Shown here: positions 1-8,935 of the stretch, piece after piece
Numbering within the stretch: the first letter of the stretch is position 1
How the letters are laid out: every line of letters starts with the position of its first letter
Assembly (NCBI GenBank): GCA_025358925.1
Contig: JANYHT010000015.1
Span: 32,230 to 96,229, forward strand
Reading direction: 5' to 3'
DNA length: 64,000 bases
Origin: Gemmatimonadaceae bacterium
GTDB lineage: Bacteria > Gemmatimonadota > Gemmatimonadetes > Gemmatimonadales > Gemmatimonadaceae
Program-made: the position numbers and the translations under genes
Notes under the pieces: generated by a model
Told to the model about the DNA's origin: nothing
Seen by the model: only the letters and a program-made list of their open reading frames with translations
The model's database searches: none

Positions 1-77
1 GCGTCGTCGAGCGCGGATCCAATTCTGGCATCAGCGACACGGTTGCGTACCGATCGATGGCGATGTTGCATACGAAA

Positions 78-137
78 CCGCCTCGCTCCTCGGGGAAGGG
101 TGGGACATCTGTCCACCCTCCGCCAAAGTCGAGGCGG
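78..137. other. Long imperfect hairpin at left edge
   Basis: CCGCCTCG at 78-85 is the exact complement of CGAGGCGG at 130-137. Between them, GGGTGGGACA at 98-107 pairs with TGTCCACCC at 110-118 with one bulge, so the whole 60 bases can fold into one long stem. It lies just downstream of the stop of the phasin-like gene, which is on the minus strand, and could end that transcript or be a small structured RNA. No U-tract follows on either side. The first 168 bases hold no convincing gene; one open frame enters from the left on the + strand, but I do not recognise its translation. Confidence 0.35.
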
Positions 138-168
138 GTTGGTGCCCTCGCAACGATCACCGGGCTAA

Positions 169-1014
169 TTACCGCTTTTTCGCAACCTTCTTGGCCGGTA
201 CTTTCGCAGTCGGTTTTGGCGCAGGCTTAGACGACTTCTGTGCGGGCTTCGCCGGCGCCTTAGCGGAAGGCTTCGTTGAGGCCTTCGCTGGCGCCTTGGG
301 CGCTGGTTTTGCCGGTGCTTTTGTCGGCGACTTCACCGGTGCTTTCGCGGCAGGCTTCGCTGGCGGAGCGGCCTTCACAACTACCGCAGGCTTCGCTGGC
401 GCCGCCACCACTTTCACCGGCGCTTTCGGCGCAACCTTCTCGACCACCTTAGGAGCGGGCGGCTCAACTTTCGGCTCGGGCTTGGGCGTCGGTGTTTTCG
501 ACGTAAGTACCAACGGCGGACCAGCGTTCGCCGGTCGCTGAGGCTCTAGACGCATTTGGGCGCGTGCTTCGAGCGCCGCTTCGGCCGCCGCTGCTGGAGC
601 CGCCACAGCTTTTGGCATCTGACCGAGCGGAATCGGCTTTGGCGGTGGGGCTTTGGGCTCCGGCTTCGGTAGCGAACCGTGTTTGGCGATGTAAGCCGCC
701 TCAGCCTGTCCAATGAGCACTTCTGCTTCTTCTTGGCCCATCTGGCCGCGTCGCACCATGTAATGCACGAGATCGCGAGCGCTTTCGATCGCGAAGGCGC
801 TGAATCCAGCCGCCGCGCCGATCACCTCGCGCATGGCGCCCGCCATCTTACTGCCAGCTTCCAAGCTGATCTCGTGTGCGCGCTGCGCCATCTCGGCAGC
901 AGTATCCCGAGCATCTGCTGCGCGGTGTCCAGGTCCGCGACGCGGCGCCGGACTTGCTGCCGGCGCGTCGCCTTCGGTCATCGTATCTTCGTCAGCCTGC
1001 GGGGTGTCGGCCAT
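169..1014 (-). CDS. Phasin-like protein with histone H1-like Ala/Lys/Pro tail
   Basis: About 281 residues. Roughly residues 35-125 form an amphipathic helical region (AAEMAQRAHEISLEAGSKMA, then a segment with MVRRGQMGQEEAEVLIGQAE) that resembles the polyhydroxyalkanoate granule-associated phasin/PhaI-PhaF group. The second half is a low-complexity run of AP, AK and PAK units ending in KKVAKKR, like histone H1 or the PhaF tail that binds DNA. By analogy with PhaF it could tether storage granules to the nucleoid; this is inference, and no PHA synthase gene is in the window. The open frame extends 17 codons further, but ATG at 1014 is preferred because GGAAGGAG lies just upstream of it. A nucleoid-associated protein with no link to PHA is the main alternative. 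Confidence 0.55.
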   Translation of the reverse strand: MADTPQADEDTMTEGDAPAASPAPRRGPGHRAADARDTAAEMAQRAHEISLEAGSKMAGAMREVIGAAAGFSAFAIESARDLVHYMVRRGQMGQEEAEVLIGQAEAAYIAKHGSLPKPEPKAPPPKPIPLGQMPKAVAAPAAAAEAALEARAQMRLEPQRPANAGPPLVLTSKTPTPKPEPKVEPPAPKVVEKVAPKAPVKVVAAPAKPAVVVKAAPPAKPAAKAPVKSPTKAPAKPAPKAPAKASTKPSAKAPAKPAQKSSKPAPKPTAKVPAKKVAKKR

Positions 1015-1065
1015 GGGTCGAACGCACTCCTTCCGCCAAACATGGTGATAGCGGTGAACGCACAA

Positions 1066-1296
1066 GAACGAATGACGAAACGCGGATGCGCTCCTACATT
1101 CGTCCCGCGTACACCAGAATCCGGGTAACTATATGATTTTCAGTCATCTACGCAAGTCGTTCTGACGTGAAAGGTGACTTCGCCTTACTATATATAGGTC
1201 GGAACATGCATGGTTAGGGAAACAATACGCGGGTGCCAAAAAAGGCATAAATAACAGCATCATCGAGACAGTATCGAAGACCTATAACAACAGAAT
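1066..1296. other. AT-rich intergenic region before CoA-transferase
   Basis: These 231 bases separate two divergently oriented genes and are clearly more AT-rich than the surroundings, with TATATATA near 1188-1195 and an A-rich stretch around 1239-1255. It probably holds promoters for both directions. I see no strong -35/-10 pair that could be assigned with confidence and no obvious ribosome binding site in front of the ATG at 1297. Confidence 0.3.
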
Positions 1297-2418
1297 ATGC
1301 ATTTACAGCTAAAAAATCTTAGAGTAATCGACCTTTCCCGCGTTCTCGCAGGGCCCTTTTGCGCCATGACGCTCGGCGACCTCGGTGCTAGCGTCATCAA
1401 GGTCGAACGGACCGGAGCAGGCGACGACACCCGTTCGTGGGGTCCGCCGTTCGACCCACGTGGGCAGTCAGCGTACTTCCTCAGCACGAATCGCAATAAG
1501 TTGTCCGTTGCGCTCGATTTTCGTCTCGCCGAAGATATGACGCTTCTGCACGCGCTCGTCGCAAAGGCCGACGTAGTGATTGAAAACTATCTGCCCAATG
1601 TGCTGGCCCGATTCGGTCTTCATGCTAGCGCTGAACTGGCGCAAAATCCCCAATTGATCTGGTGCACGATTTCCGGTTTTGGACCGGGAAGCGCGCGACC
1701 CGGATACGACTTTGTGTTGCAGGCGGAATCCGGATGGATGTCGATCACCGGCCCAGAAATTGGCCAGCCTACGCGAACAGGCGTGGCCCTCGTTGACGTC
1801 CTCGCCGGAAAGGACGCCACGACCGCCATTCTCGCGGCGTTGCTGTCACGACACCAGCCGAATGCGCAACGAGCCGTCCACATTTCGCTGGCCGACACCG
1901 CGGCGGCTGCGCTGGTCAATGTCGCTCAAAATGCGCTAGTCAGCGGGGATGATGCGCGGCGTTGGGGCAACGCGCACCCCAACCTTGTTCCGTATCAACT
2001 ATTCGACGCCTGCGACCGACCGTTCGTCGTCGCCGTTGGCACGGATGCGCAGTGGATCGCGGCGACGAGAGCACTTGGATTGGACGCGCTCGCTGCCGAC
2101 AGCACGTTCGCAACAAACGCGGGACGGATCGCCAATCGCGCGCGAGTCACCGAACAGATGTCGGAACGACTTGCCAGCGCGACCGCGTTGCACTGGATTG
2201 AACAGCTCGACATGGCCGGGGTGCCGTGCGGTATGGTACGTTCCGTTCGCGAAGCGCTTGATGGCACGGCGGCGTCCAGTGCCACGGGCGTTCCATCGTC
2301 CGTTGGCGGGCAAATTCGCTATGCGCCACCGGCGCTTAATGAACACGGTCATCTCATCCGAACAAAAAACTGGAGTGCGTTTGATCACGTGCCGATACTG
2401 GACCCACAGGACGTGTGA
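1297..2418 (+). CDS. CaiB/BaiF family class III CoA-transferase
   Basis: 373 residues, somewhat shorter than the usual 390-430. The N-terminus carries the family hallmark: LRVIDLSRVLAGPFCAMTLG followed by DLGASVIKVE and a GDDTR loop. The region NRNKLSVALDF and the acidic catalytic segment VIENYLPNVLARFGL are also typical; the aspartate usually found in V(I/V)ENFRPG proteins is not expected here, and the catalytic Asp of the family lies further downstream near YDFVLQAESG. Members move CoA between short or branched acyl groups and organic acids in the cytosol. Substrate cannot be told from sequence. The sigma factor gene begins 45 bases after the stop on the same strand, but that spacing does not prove co-transcription. 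Confidence 0.85.
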   Translation: MHLQLKNLRVIDLSRVLAGPFCAMTLGDLGASVIKVERTGAGDDTRSWGPPFDPRGQSAYFLSTNRNKLSVALDFRLAEDMTLLHALVAKADVVIENYLPNVLARFGLHASAELAQNPQLIWCTISGFGPGSARPGYDFVLQAESGWMSITGPEIGQPTRTGVALVDVLAGKDATTAILAALLSRHQPNAQRAVHISLADTAAAALVNVAQNALVSGDDARRWGNAHPNLVPYQLFDACDRPFVVAVGTDAQWIAATRALGLDALAADSTFATNAGRIANRARVTEQMSERLASATALHWIEQLDMAGVPCGMVRSVREALDGTAASSATGVPSSVGGQIRYAPPALNEHGHLIRTKNWSAFDHVPILDPQDV

Positions 2419-2463
2419 CCTCTTCACCGTCCGTGCGTCTTTCCTGCGAGACGAGTGGGCACG

Positions 2464-3096
2464 ATGTCGCAAACGATTCAGTTGGAAGAAGGGGTGTCGA
2501 GACCGTTCGTACGGCGTTATCCTAGCGCCGTGAAAATGACGGAAGAGACACCTCAGCTTACAGACATCGACTCGGACCAAGACGTCATCAGCCGTGTTAT
2601 GGCAGGTGATCGTGATGCGTTCGCGTTGCTCATTGGCCGATATAGCGATCCGCTATATCGACACGCACTCGGCATGACGGGCAGTCCTGACGTCGCCGAG
2701 GACATTCTCCAGACGTCGTTTATTAAGGCGTATCAGCATCTCACGGAGGTGCGAGGACGCTTCGACGCCTGGCTGTTTCGGATCGTTGCAAACGGGTGCA
2801 AGGATTGGCTGAAGAACATTCGGCGCACGCACCTGAGTTACGACGAAGACGATCAGCCCTCCAGCTTCGCGAGCCCCGATGAGGACCTCGACCGCACCGA
2901 ATTGCGATCGGACCTCGACACCGCGCTTGGAAAGCTGGCCCCGTCGCTTCGCGAAGCCTTCATCATGAAACACGTTGAAGGACGTTCGTACGAAGAGATG
3001 GCGGACCTTCTGGGGACCACCGTAGGCGCTCTGAAGATGCGCGTGCATCGGGCACGCGAAGCCCTTCAGGCACTGCTTGAGGAGAAATACGCCTGA
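2464..3096 (+). CDS. ECF-type RNA polymerase sigma factor
   Basis: About 210 residues from the ATG at 2464. Region 2 is clear (DAFALLIGRYSDPLYRHALG, then DVAEDILQTSFIKAYQHL) and region 4 shows the helix-turn-helix core SYEEMADLLGTTVGALKMRV followed by HRAREALQ. There is no region 3, which fits the extracytoplasmic-function class. The start is uncertain: GTG at 2455, ATG at 2464 and ATG at 2536 are all in frame, and the first 25-30 residues are not conserved-looking. The stop overlaps the start of the next gene as TGATG, so sigma and the membrane-anchored protein that follows are translationally coupled. That is the classic arrangement of an ECF sigma with its cognate anti-sigma factor. Confidence 0.88.
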   Translation: MSQTIQLEEGVSRPFVRRYPSAVKMTEETPQLTDIDSDQDVISRVMAGDRDAFALLIGRYSDPLYRHALGMTGSPDVAEDILQTSFIKAYQHLTEVRGRFDAWLFRIVANGCKDWLKNIRRTHLSYDEDDQPSSFASPDEDLDRTELRSDLDTALGKLAPSLREAFIMKHVEGRSYEEMADLLGTTVGALKMRVHRAREALQALLEEKYA

Positions 3097-3569
3097 TGCT
3101 CGACCGACATGAAGCGCAAGATGGCCGCAACGACCTCGGCCACGATCACCGCGACGCCGTAGGCGACCGACCAGTCGCGGACCGACCAGTCGCTGATCGC
3201 GAAGTGCCGCTTCCCGGTACAGCCGACGCGTCCGCTGAGGCGGTAACGGCCGTTCAACAGTGGTTGGATGGTGATCTGAGCGAAGTCGACGCACGTCGCT
3301 CCGATACGAAGCAAGTTGAATTCTGGAATCGGATGGCCTCGGAGACGGATCGTCGTCGCCGCATGACCACGCCAGCACACGTCAGCGCGCAGATCATGTC
3401 CGCGTTGCCACAACTCAACATCAGCACCGCCACCGCAACGTCGCTGGCCACCGCGACCGCGCTCACGGCAGAACCCGCGCCCGCAACCGGTGTCGCATCG
3501 TGGATGATGATTGCCGTTGGTGCGGCATTCTTCGCGATCGGAATCGTGGTAGGAAAAATGTTCGTGTAG
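3096..3569 (+). CDS. Putative membrane-anchored anti-sigma factor
   Basis: 157 residues, starting in the TGATG overlap with the sigma gene. The first 75 residues are hydrophilic and include a short tandem repeat (DRPVADRPVADRE). The middle holds VQQWLDGDLSEVDARR, which resembles the zinc-less anti-sigma N-terminal helices that bind sigma, and residues about 130-153 form one transmembrane helix (WMMIAVGAAFFAIGIVVGKM) at the extreme C-terminus. There is therefore almost no periplasmic domain, so the signal is likely sensed in the cytoplasm or within the membrane, or through a partner. Assignment rests on gene context more than on sequence; there is no HXXXCXXC zinc motif. Confidence 0.6.
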   Translation: MLDRHEAQDGRNDLGHDHRDAVGDRPVADRPVADREVPLPGTADASAEAVTAVQQWLDGDLSEVDARRSDTKQVEFWNRMASETDRRRRMTTPAHVSAQIMSALPQLNISTATATSLATATALTAEPAPATGVASWMMIAVGAAFFAIGIVVGKMFV

Positions 3570-3595
3570 TTTGCGTGTACGCGATCAGACAAAAC

Positions 3596-3630
3596 AAAGG
3601 CCGACCTCGCGCACTGCGAAGTCGGCCTTT
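3596..3630. terminator. Bidirectional rho-independent terminator
   Basis: AAAGGCCGAC at 3596-3605 is perfectly complementary to GTCGGCCTTT at 3621-3630, with a 15-base loop. The stem begins in A residues and ends in T residues, so it can work on both strands. It sits between the converging anti-sigma and lpdA genes. Confidence 0.85.
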
Positions 3631-3645
3631 GACGTCATTGCAATG

Positions 3646-5055
3646 CTAAATGTGAATGGCCCGACCGAGCGCGGCGAGCGCTGCTTCCTTCACCGTTTCC
3701 GAGAGCGTAGGATGCGAGTGCACGGTAATGCCAATATCCTCCGCGCTGCCGCGATACTCCATCGCTAACACCACTTCCGCCATGAGATCGGCCACGTTCG
3801 GCCCAATCATGTGTGCACCAAGAATTTCGTCAGTCTCTTTGTCGACGACAACTTTCACGAATCCCTGCGTCTCGCCCATCGTGCGCGCGCGACCGTTCGC
3901 GCTAAACGGGAATTTACCGATGCGATAGGCTCGCCCACTCGCTTTTACTTCCGATTCGGTCAGCCCAACAGTCGCGATCTCGGGCCACGTGTACACGATG
4001 CCCGGCACCGTTCGCTGATGCATATGTACCGGTTTGCCCGCAATAACTTCGGCCGCAACAACACCCTCTTCTTCGGCTTTGTGCGCGAGCAATTTGCCAC
4101 CAACCACATCGCCAATCGCAAACACGTCGGGCAAGTTCGTGCGTTGTTGATCGTCAACTACAATTTCGCCGCGCGCACCAAGCGCGAGACCCAATGCTGT
4201 CGCATCAATGCCGCTGAGCACGGGTTTGCGTCCGACAGACACGAGGACACAGTCCGCCTCAATCGACGACGTAACGCCGCCTTTCTCGACGTGAATTGTC
4301 ACACCATCAATGCGCACGTCAGCACCGGTGACGTTTGTGCCAACGAGAATCTCCAATCCCTGCTTCCGAAAAATACGATCAGCGTCTTTCACAACATCGT
4401 CATCGTTGCCGGGCAAAATTGTTGGCGCGAATTCAACAACGGTGACTTTCGCTCCCAGCCTGCGCCACACGGAGCCGAGTTCGAGTCCGATCACGCCACC
4501 GCCCACTACGACCAAATGCATGGGCACATCGGTCAACGAGAGCGCGCCCACATTCGACAGCACTCGACGTTCATCGAATTTGAGAAACGGCAACTGCACC
4601 GGCACTGATCCCGTGGCAATGATCACCGATTTCCCCTGCCACGACGTGATGGAACCGTCGTTCGCGCGCACCTCAATCAGATTGCCCGGCTTGAGGGTGC
4701 CAAAGCCACGCGCCCACGTGACTTTGTTTTTCCTGAAAAGAAACTCGACACCTTTGGTATTGGAGGCCACAACATCGATCTTGCGCGCCATCATCGTGGC
4801 AAGGTCGATACCGAGGCCGTCCACTTTGATACCATGTTCGGCAGCATGCAGCCGCAGCCACTCGTATTGTTCAGACGAGTGAAGTAGCGCCTTGGAGGGA
4901 ATACATCCGACGTTCACGCACGTGCCGCCTAGGGTGTTGTCGGCTTCAACGCAGGTAACAGAAAGGCCAAGTTGGGCGGCGCGGATGCTCGCGACATATC
5001 CTCCTGGGCCACCGCCGAGGACGAGAACGTCCGCCGTTTGAGTCTGAAGTGTCAT
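3646..5055 (-). CDS. lpdA: Dihydrolipoyl dehydrogenase (E3)
   Basis: 469 residues, full length. The N-terminal FAD site is VLGGGPGGYVASIRAAQLG, the redox-active disulfide is GGTCVNVGCIPSK (Cys46 and Cys51), the NAD site is VVVGGGVIGLELGSVW, and the C-terminal active-site motif is HPTLSE (His about 448, Glu about 453). It reoxidises dihydrolipoamide on the E2 subunits of 2-oxo acid dehydrogenase complexes and the glycine cleavage system. The E2 gene odhB lies upstream on the same strand with an MFS gene between them, so E2 and E3 probably share regulation. The 229 bases between the MFS gene and lpdA hold a hairpin, so lpdA may also have its own promoter. Confidence 0.97.
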   Translation of the reverse strand: MTLQTQTADVLVLGGGPGGYVASIRAAQLGLSVTCVEADNTLGGTCVNVGCIPSKALLHSSEQYEWLRLHAAEHGIKVDGLGIDLATMMARKIDVVASNTKGVEFLFRKNKVTWARGFGTLKPGNLIEVRANDGSITSWQGKSVIIATGSVPVQLPFLKFDERRVLSNVGALSLTDVPMHLVVVGGGVIGLELGSVWRRLGAKVTVVEFAPTILPGNDDDVVKDADRIFRKQGLEILVGTNVTGADVRIDGVTIHVEKGGVTSSIEADCVLVSVGRKPVLSGIDATALGLALGARGEIVVDDQQRTNLPDVFAIGDVVGGKLLAHKAEEEGVVAAEVIAGKPVHMHQRTVPGIVYTWPEIATVGLTESEVKASGRAYRIGKFPFSANGRARTMGETQGFVKVVVDKETDEILGAHMIGPNVADLMAEVVLAMEYRGSAEDIGITVHSHPTLSETVKEAALAALGRAIHI

Positions 5056-5203
5056 GCGCGAAAGTTATCCGACGATACGTCACCTTGCCGAAACTTGTGA
5101 CGTGCAGTGCACAATTGCGTCTATAAGCTGAACGGCACGAAGTTCGCATATGTGCTACGTATCGTTGGTCGTGACTTCAATCTTCGCATTGTAGCGTGAT
5201 CCA

Positions 5204-5254
5204 ACGACGCCCGACGTCCCTCACGGTTTACCCGTAAGGGGCGTCGTGGTTTTT
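5204..5254. terminator. Hairpin with T-run in the MFS-lpdA gap
   Basis: ACGACGCCC at 5204-5212 pairs perfectly with GGGCGTCGT at 5239-5247, followed on the + strand by GGTTTTTA. The T-run is on the strand opposite to the flanking genes. Read with the genes, on the minus strand, it is an A-run before the stem. It could stop antisense transcription or be a structured leader of lpdA rather than the terminator of the MFS gene. Confidence 0.5.
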
Positions 5255-5284
5255 AGGTGTAATTCTGAAAAGATTGCCGCTTGA

Positions 5285-6574
5285 TCAATCGACCCAGTCG
5301 CGCGACAGTCGGACTGACGCGATGACAAGCAGTATGGCGCTCAACGCATAGAAACCTAGCCCATAGCTAATGGCGTACCGCATCGACTCCGCACCGTATC
5401 GCGGTGCTAACTGATCGGACAAAAAGCCAAAAAACCATAGCCCGACGGCGATCCCCAGCAAGTTGTTAATCAACAGAAATAATGCGGACGTGGTGGTGCG
5501 CATATTTGCCGGTGCCAGATGTTGCACGGCGCCGAGCACCGGGCCAAGCCACGCCAAATTCAATCCCGTTGGAATCAGAAAGAAAATGAATGCCCAACTG
5601 AGCGAAGTGGTGTTCATGGCCAGCAGAAAACAGGGCAGTGCGATGAGGAAGCAAATTGCCGGAGCCAACGCATACGCCGCACGATTTTTCGCTCCGAACC
5701 GATCAGCCAACCATCCACCTAACCAGATCCCCGCCCCGCCGCCGAGCAAGGAAATACCGCTGTAGTAAACAGACGTTTGCGCCAGCGTGAGCCCGAGACT
5801 GCGAATGAAAAACGAGGGGAGCCAAAACGCCACGCCGTATCCGCAAATGGACGACGACGCGGCGCCAAACGCGAGCAGCCAAAAACTGGGCTTGGGAAAC
5901 ACCGTCGCAAGCACGGCGTTGAAACGCGGCGCGATATTCGCGACGGGAACGCCACCAGCCGAGTCCAGTCCCCCACGGACTGGATCTTTGACAACCCATT
6001 TGAAGACCGGCGCCAGCAGCAGTCCCGCAGCCCCAACCGAAACGAACGCCCAGCGCCAATTGACGTACGCGGCAATTAGTCCGCCAAACAAAACACCAAG
6101 CGCCGTGCCGAGCGGAATGCCGAACGAGTACGCGGCGAGCGCGCGCGCGCGCTGCGTACTCGGGAAGTAGTCGCTGATCAGCGAATACGCCGGCGCCACG
6201 CCACCAGCTTCGCCAACACCAACACCCATGCGCGCGGCAAACAACGACCAGAAACCGCCCGCGAGTCCGCACGTCATTGTGAACGCGCTCCATAGTGCGA
6301 GGGCGGCAGTCATGATCCACGTTCGACTCACGCGATCAGCGAGCCATGCAATGGGCACGCCGAGCGTGGTATAAAGCGCGGCAAACGCAACGCCACCCAT
6401 CACGCCGAGTTGCGTGTCCGTGAGACCTAAGTCGTGCTTGATGGGCTCTTTTAAAATGCCGAGAACTTGACGATCAAGAAAGTTGAACGTGTATGCGAGG
6501 ATCAGCATCGCCAGCACGACGTAGCGATAGCGACCGCCGCGCTCTGCGGGGTTTTCTGTGATGGACTGGCTCAC
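5285..6574 (-). CDS. MFS transporter, spinster-like
   Basis: 429 residues with about 12 hydrophobic segments and a GTG start. The first helix carries FNFLDRQVLGILKEPIKHDLG and the loop after helix 2 holds GVPIAWLADRVSRTWIM, the MFS signature between helices 2 and 3. The pattern RMGVGVGEAGGVAPAYSLIS followed by DYFPSTQRARALA is characteristic of the spinster/hexuronate-like branch found widely in bacteria. Substrate is unknown; an organic anion or lipid-like compound is plausible. The gene begins 9 bases after odhB on the same strand, so it is probably co-transcribed with the 2-oxoglutarate dehydrogenase E2. Its position between E2 and E3 genes hints at a dicarboxylate or related metabolite, but that is only inference. 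Confidence 0.85.
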   Translation of the reverse strand: MSQSITENPAERGGRYRYVVLAMLILAYTFNFLDRQVLGILKEPIKHDLGLTDTQLGVMGGVAFAALYTTLGVPIAWLADRVSRTWIMTAALALWSAFTMTCGLAGGFWSLFAARMGVGVGEAGGVAPAYSLISDYFPSTQRARALAAYSFGIPLGTALGVLFGGLIAAYVNWRWAFVSVGAAGLLLAPVFKWVVKDPVRGGLDSAGGVPVANIAPRFNAVLATVFPKPSFWLLAFGAASSSICGYGVAFWLPSFFIRSLGLTLAQTSVYYSGISLLGGGAGIWLGGWLADRFGAKNRAAYALAPAICFLIALPCFLLAMNTTSLSWAFIFFLIPTGLNLAWLGPVLGAVQHLAPANMRTTTSALFLLINNLLGIAVGLWFFGFLSDQLAPRYGAESMRYAISYGLGFYALSAILLVIASVRLSRDWVD

Positions 6575-6583
6575 TGAGCTTCG

Positions 6584-7795
6584 TTAGACAACAAGCATTG
6601 CACCTGGATCTTCCATGAGCTCTTTAAAACGCACGAGAAAGAGCACCGCTTGCTGACCGTCAATCATGCGATGATCATACGACAGGGCGACGTACATCAT
6701 CGGCCGAATTTCTACTTTCCCATCGATAGCTACAGGACGGTCCTGCGTTTTGTGCAGGCCAAGAATGGCGACTTGCGGATAGTTGATAATTGGGGTCGAG
6801 ACTAACGAACCAAACACCCCGCCATTCGTGATGGTGAAGCTACCGCCGGTGAGATCGTCCATTGATAACTTTCCGTCACGCGCGCGCTTGGCTACGGCCG
6901 CGATGTCTTTGCCGATCTCTATGATGCTCTTCGTATCCGCATCTTTGACATTCGGCACCACAAGCCCGGCGTCCGACGCGACCGCAATGCCCATGTTCAC
7001 GTAATGCTTGTAGACAATGGTGTCACCATCAATCTGCGCGTTTACTGCGGGATAGGCTTTGAGCGCGTGACACGCCGCTTTCACGAAAAACGGCATGAAT
7101 GACAGCTTCACGCCCTGCTCTTTTTCGACGCGCTCTTTCAGTCGTTCACGCAGGGCAGAGATCGCCGACATGTCGATCTCATTGAACGTGGTCAAATGCG
7201 CTGTTTGATGTTGCGAGAGCAACAAGTTCTCGGCGATGCGCTTTCTTCGCGTGGTCATTTTTTCGCGCGTTTCACGGGCGCTTGCGTCGACACTCGATCT
7301 GATCGGCGTGGCCATCGGCGCACTAATAGCGGCTACGACAGGTACCGTCGTTTCGATTGCCGCAACCACGTCAGGCTTGCTGATCACACCGCCGCGACCC
7401 GTGCCTGGCACTGAGGCGACGTTCACACCGGCTTCCGTCGCCAAGCGGTGTGCAGCCGGTGAAACCTTGACTGCTTGGACTTCGGCGGCAGGAGCGGGGT
7501 GCGGTGCGGCTGCAGGAGCAACGGGTGCCGGAACTGGCGCCGTTGCGACCACCGCACCACTGCCCGGACCGATTTCGCCGAGTGTCGCACCTACCGACAC
7601 GACCTCCCCTTCTTGTTTTTGTCGCGTCGATAAAACACCCGCTTCGAGCGCAGGCACTTCGACGGTGATCTTATCCGTCTCGAGCTCGACGAGCGTTTCC
7701 CCGGCCGCGACTACGTCGCCTTCCTTTTTCAGCCAGCGGGATACTGTCGCTTCGACGATGGATTCCCCAAGAGGCGGGACCTTGATAGACGCCAT
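6584..7795 (-). CDS. odhB: 2-oxoglutarate dehydrogenase E2, dihydrolipoyl succinyltransferase
   Basis: 403 residues. An N-terminal lipoyl domain has the modified lysine in ETDKITVEV (Lys42). It is followed by an Ala/Pro-rich linker, a peripheral-subunit-binding domain ([20 protein letters not shown], then [11 protein letters not shown], about residues 110-150), and the catalytic domain ending with [12 protein letters not shown] (His about 375). [12 protein letters not shown] and [20 protein letters not shown] favour the succinyltransferase (SucB/OdhB) over the pyruvate or branched-chain E2. It transfers succinyl groups to CoA in the TCA cycle. The E1 gene (sucA/odhA) is not adjacent: the upstream neighbour is divergent. 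The downstream MFS and lpdA genes follow on the same strand. Confidence 0.95.
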   Translation of the reverse strand: MASIKVPPLGESIVEATVSRWLKKEGDVVAAGETLVELETDKITVEVPALEAGVLSTRQKQEGEVVSVGATLGEIGPGSGAVVATAPVPAPVAPAAAPHPAPAAEVQAVKVSPAAHRLATEAGVNVASVPGTGRGGVISKPDVVAAIETTVPVVAAISAPMATPIRSSVDASARETREKMTTRRKRIAENLLLSQHQTAHLTTFNEIDMSAISALRERLKERVEKEQGVKLSFMPFFVKAACHALKAYPAVNAQIDGDTIVYKHYVNMGIAVASDAGLVVPNVKDADTKSIIEIGKDIAAVAKRARDGKLSMDDLTGGSFTITNGGVFGSLVSTPIINYPQVAILGLHKTQDRPVAIDGKVEIRPMMYVALSYDHRMIDGQQAVLFLVRFKELMEDPGAMLVV

Positions 7796-7894
7796 AAGAA
7801 AAACGGATGCGGTGAACTAACGAGTGGGGTGCGAGTGCCCAAATATATGACTCGGACCAATGTGGGTTCAGCAACGCTCACCGTATTGTTGTAC

Positions 7895-8935
7895 ATGCGA
7901 GCTCTCACCATTGATGCCCACGGCGGAGTCGAACAACTCCGCTACCGCGAGGATCTTCCGGTCCCGGATCTCGTCAGCCCCGACGAAGTCCGGGTGCGCA
8001 TCCAAGCGGCCGCGCTCAATCGCCTCGACCTTTGGGTGCTCAACGGCATTCCCGGAGTAAAAATCCACCCCGGATGGGTGCTCGGCTCCGATGGCGCGGG
8101 TGTCGTCGATGCCATCGGCGCGAACGTTCACGATGTTTCGGTCGGCGATCGGGTCATCATCAATCCGGGCATCGTTGATCGCACGTGCCAGTGCGAATAT
8201 TGCCGAGAAAACGATCAACCGTTGTGCCTCACCTACGGCATTTTAGGTGAGCATCGTCCCGGTACGTTGGCTGAGTATGTCGTCGTACCGGCCATGAATG
8301 TGCGGACAATTCCCGACGGTATTTCGATTGAACAGGCGGCGGCATTTCCTCTGGCAACACTTACCGCATGGCGGATGATCGTTACCCGCGCGCAGGTGCA
8401 GCCGCGCGATAACGTGCTGATTTGGGGCATCGGTGGTGGTGTCGCGCTCGCGGCATTGCAGATCGTGAAGCGCATTGGTGCGACCGCGTGGGTGACGTCG
8501 GGCAGTGCGAACAAGCTCGAACGCGCGCGAGCATTGGGCGCCGACCATTTGCTCAACCACGCACAACCGGATCTCGGTCGCGAAATTCGTGCGCGTACCG
8601 GAAAGCGAGGCGTGGATGTCGTCATCGACTCAGTCGGCGAAGCGACCTTTTCACAATCACTGATTGCCCTCGGTAAACGCGGACGCTTGGTCACTTGCGG
8701 CGGCACGTCAGGTCCGCATGTGCAACTGGACATCCGTCGGATGTTTTGGAATCAGTGGACGCTGATGGGGTCCACGATGGGTAATGACGCCGAGTTTGAC
8801 GCGATGACCAGCGCACTGCGCGACGGTGCGCTGTTGCCGCCCGTCGATTCGATCTGGGACTTAGCAGACGGTCGACAGGCCTTTGAGCGACTCGATTCCG
8901 GGGCGCAGTTCGGCAAGGTGGTTGTTCGACTCTGA
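7895..8935 (+). CDS. Zinc-type MDR alcohol dehydrogenase / quinone oxidoreductase
   Basis: About 346 residues from the ATG at 7895 (MRALTIDAHGG), which is preferred over the open frame starting at 7829 because family proteins begin here. GroES-like half: RLDLWVLNGIPGVKIHPGWV with GSDGAGVVDAIGANV. A structural zinc lobe is visible as CQCEYCRENDQPLC. Rossmann half: VLIWGIGGGVALAALQIVKR and GADHLLNHAQPDLG. Members reduce or oxidise quinones, enones or alcohols with NAD(P)H in the cytosol. The catalytic-zinc Cys of the first motif is replaced by Leu-Asp (NRLDLW), which suggests only the structural zinc is bound. The stop overlaps the start of the next gene as TGATG. Confidence 0.85.
   Translation: MRALTIDAHGGVEQLRYREDLPVPDLVSPDEVRVRIQAAALNRLDLWVLNGIPGVKIHPGWVLGSDGAGVVDAIGANVHDVSVGDRVIINPGIVDRTCQCEYCRENDQPLCLTYGILGEHRPGTLAEYVVVPAMNVRTIPDGISIEQAAAFPLATLTAWRMIVTRAQVQPRDNVLIWGIGGGVALAALQIVKRIGATAWVTSGSANKLERARALGADHLLNHAQPDLGREIRARTGKRGVDVVIDSVGEATFSQSLIALGKRGRLVTCGGTSGPHVQLDIRRMFWNQWTLMGSTMGNDAEFDAMTSALRDGALLPPVDSIWDLADGRQAFERLDSGAQFGKVVVRL

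Noticed and set aside
191..541. Gly/Ala/Phe-rich protein on the + strand
   Set aside because: It is the complement of the AP/AK repeats of the phasin-like protein and has no other support.
7829..7894. N-terminal extension of the MDR oxidoreductase
   Set aside because: Family proteins start at MRALxxxxxGG; the extension has no conserved residues and no ribosome binding site.
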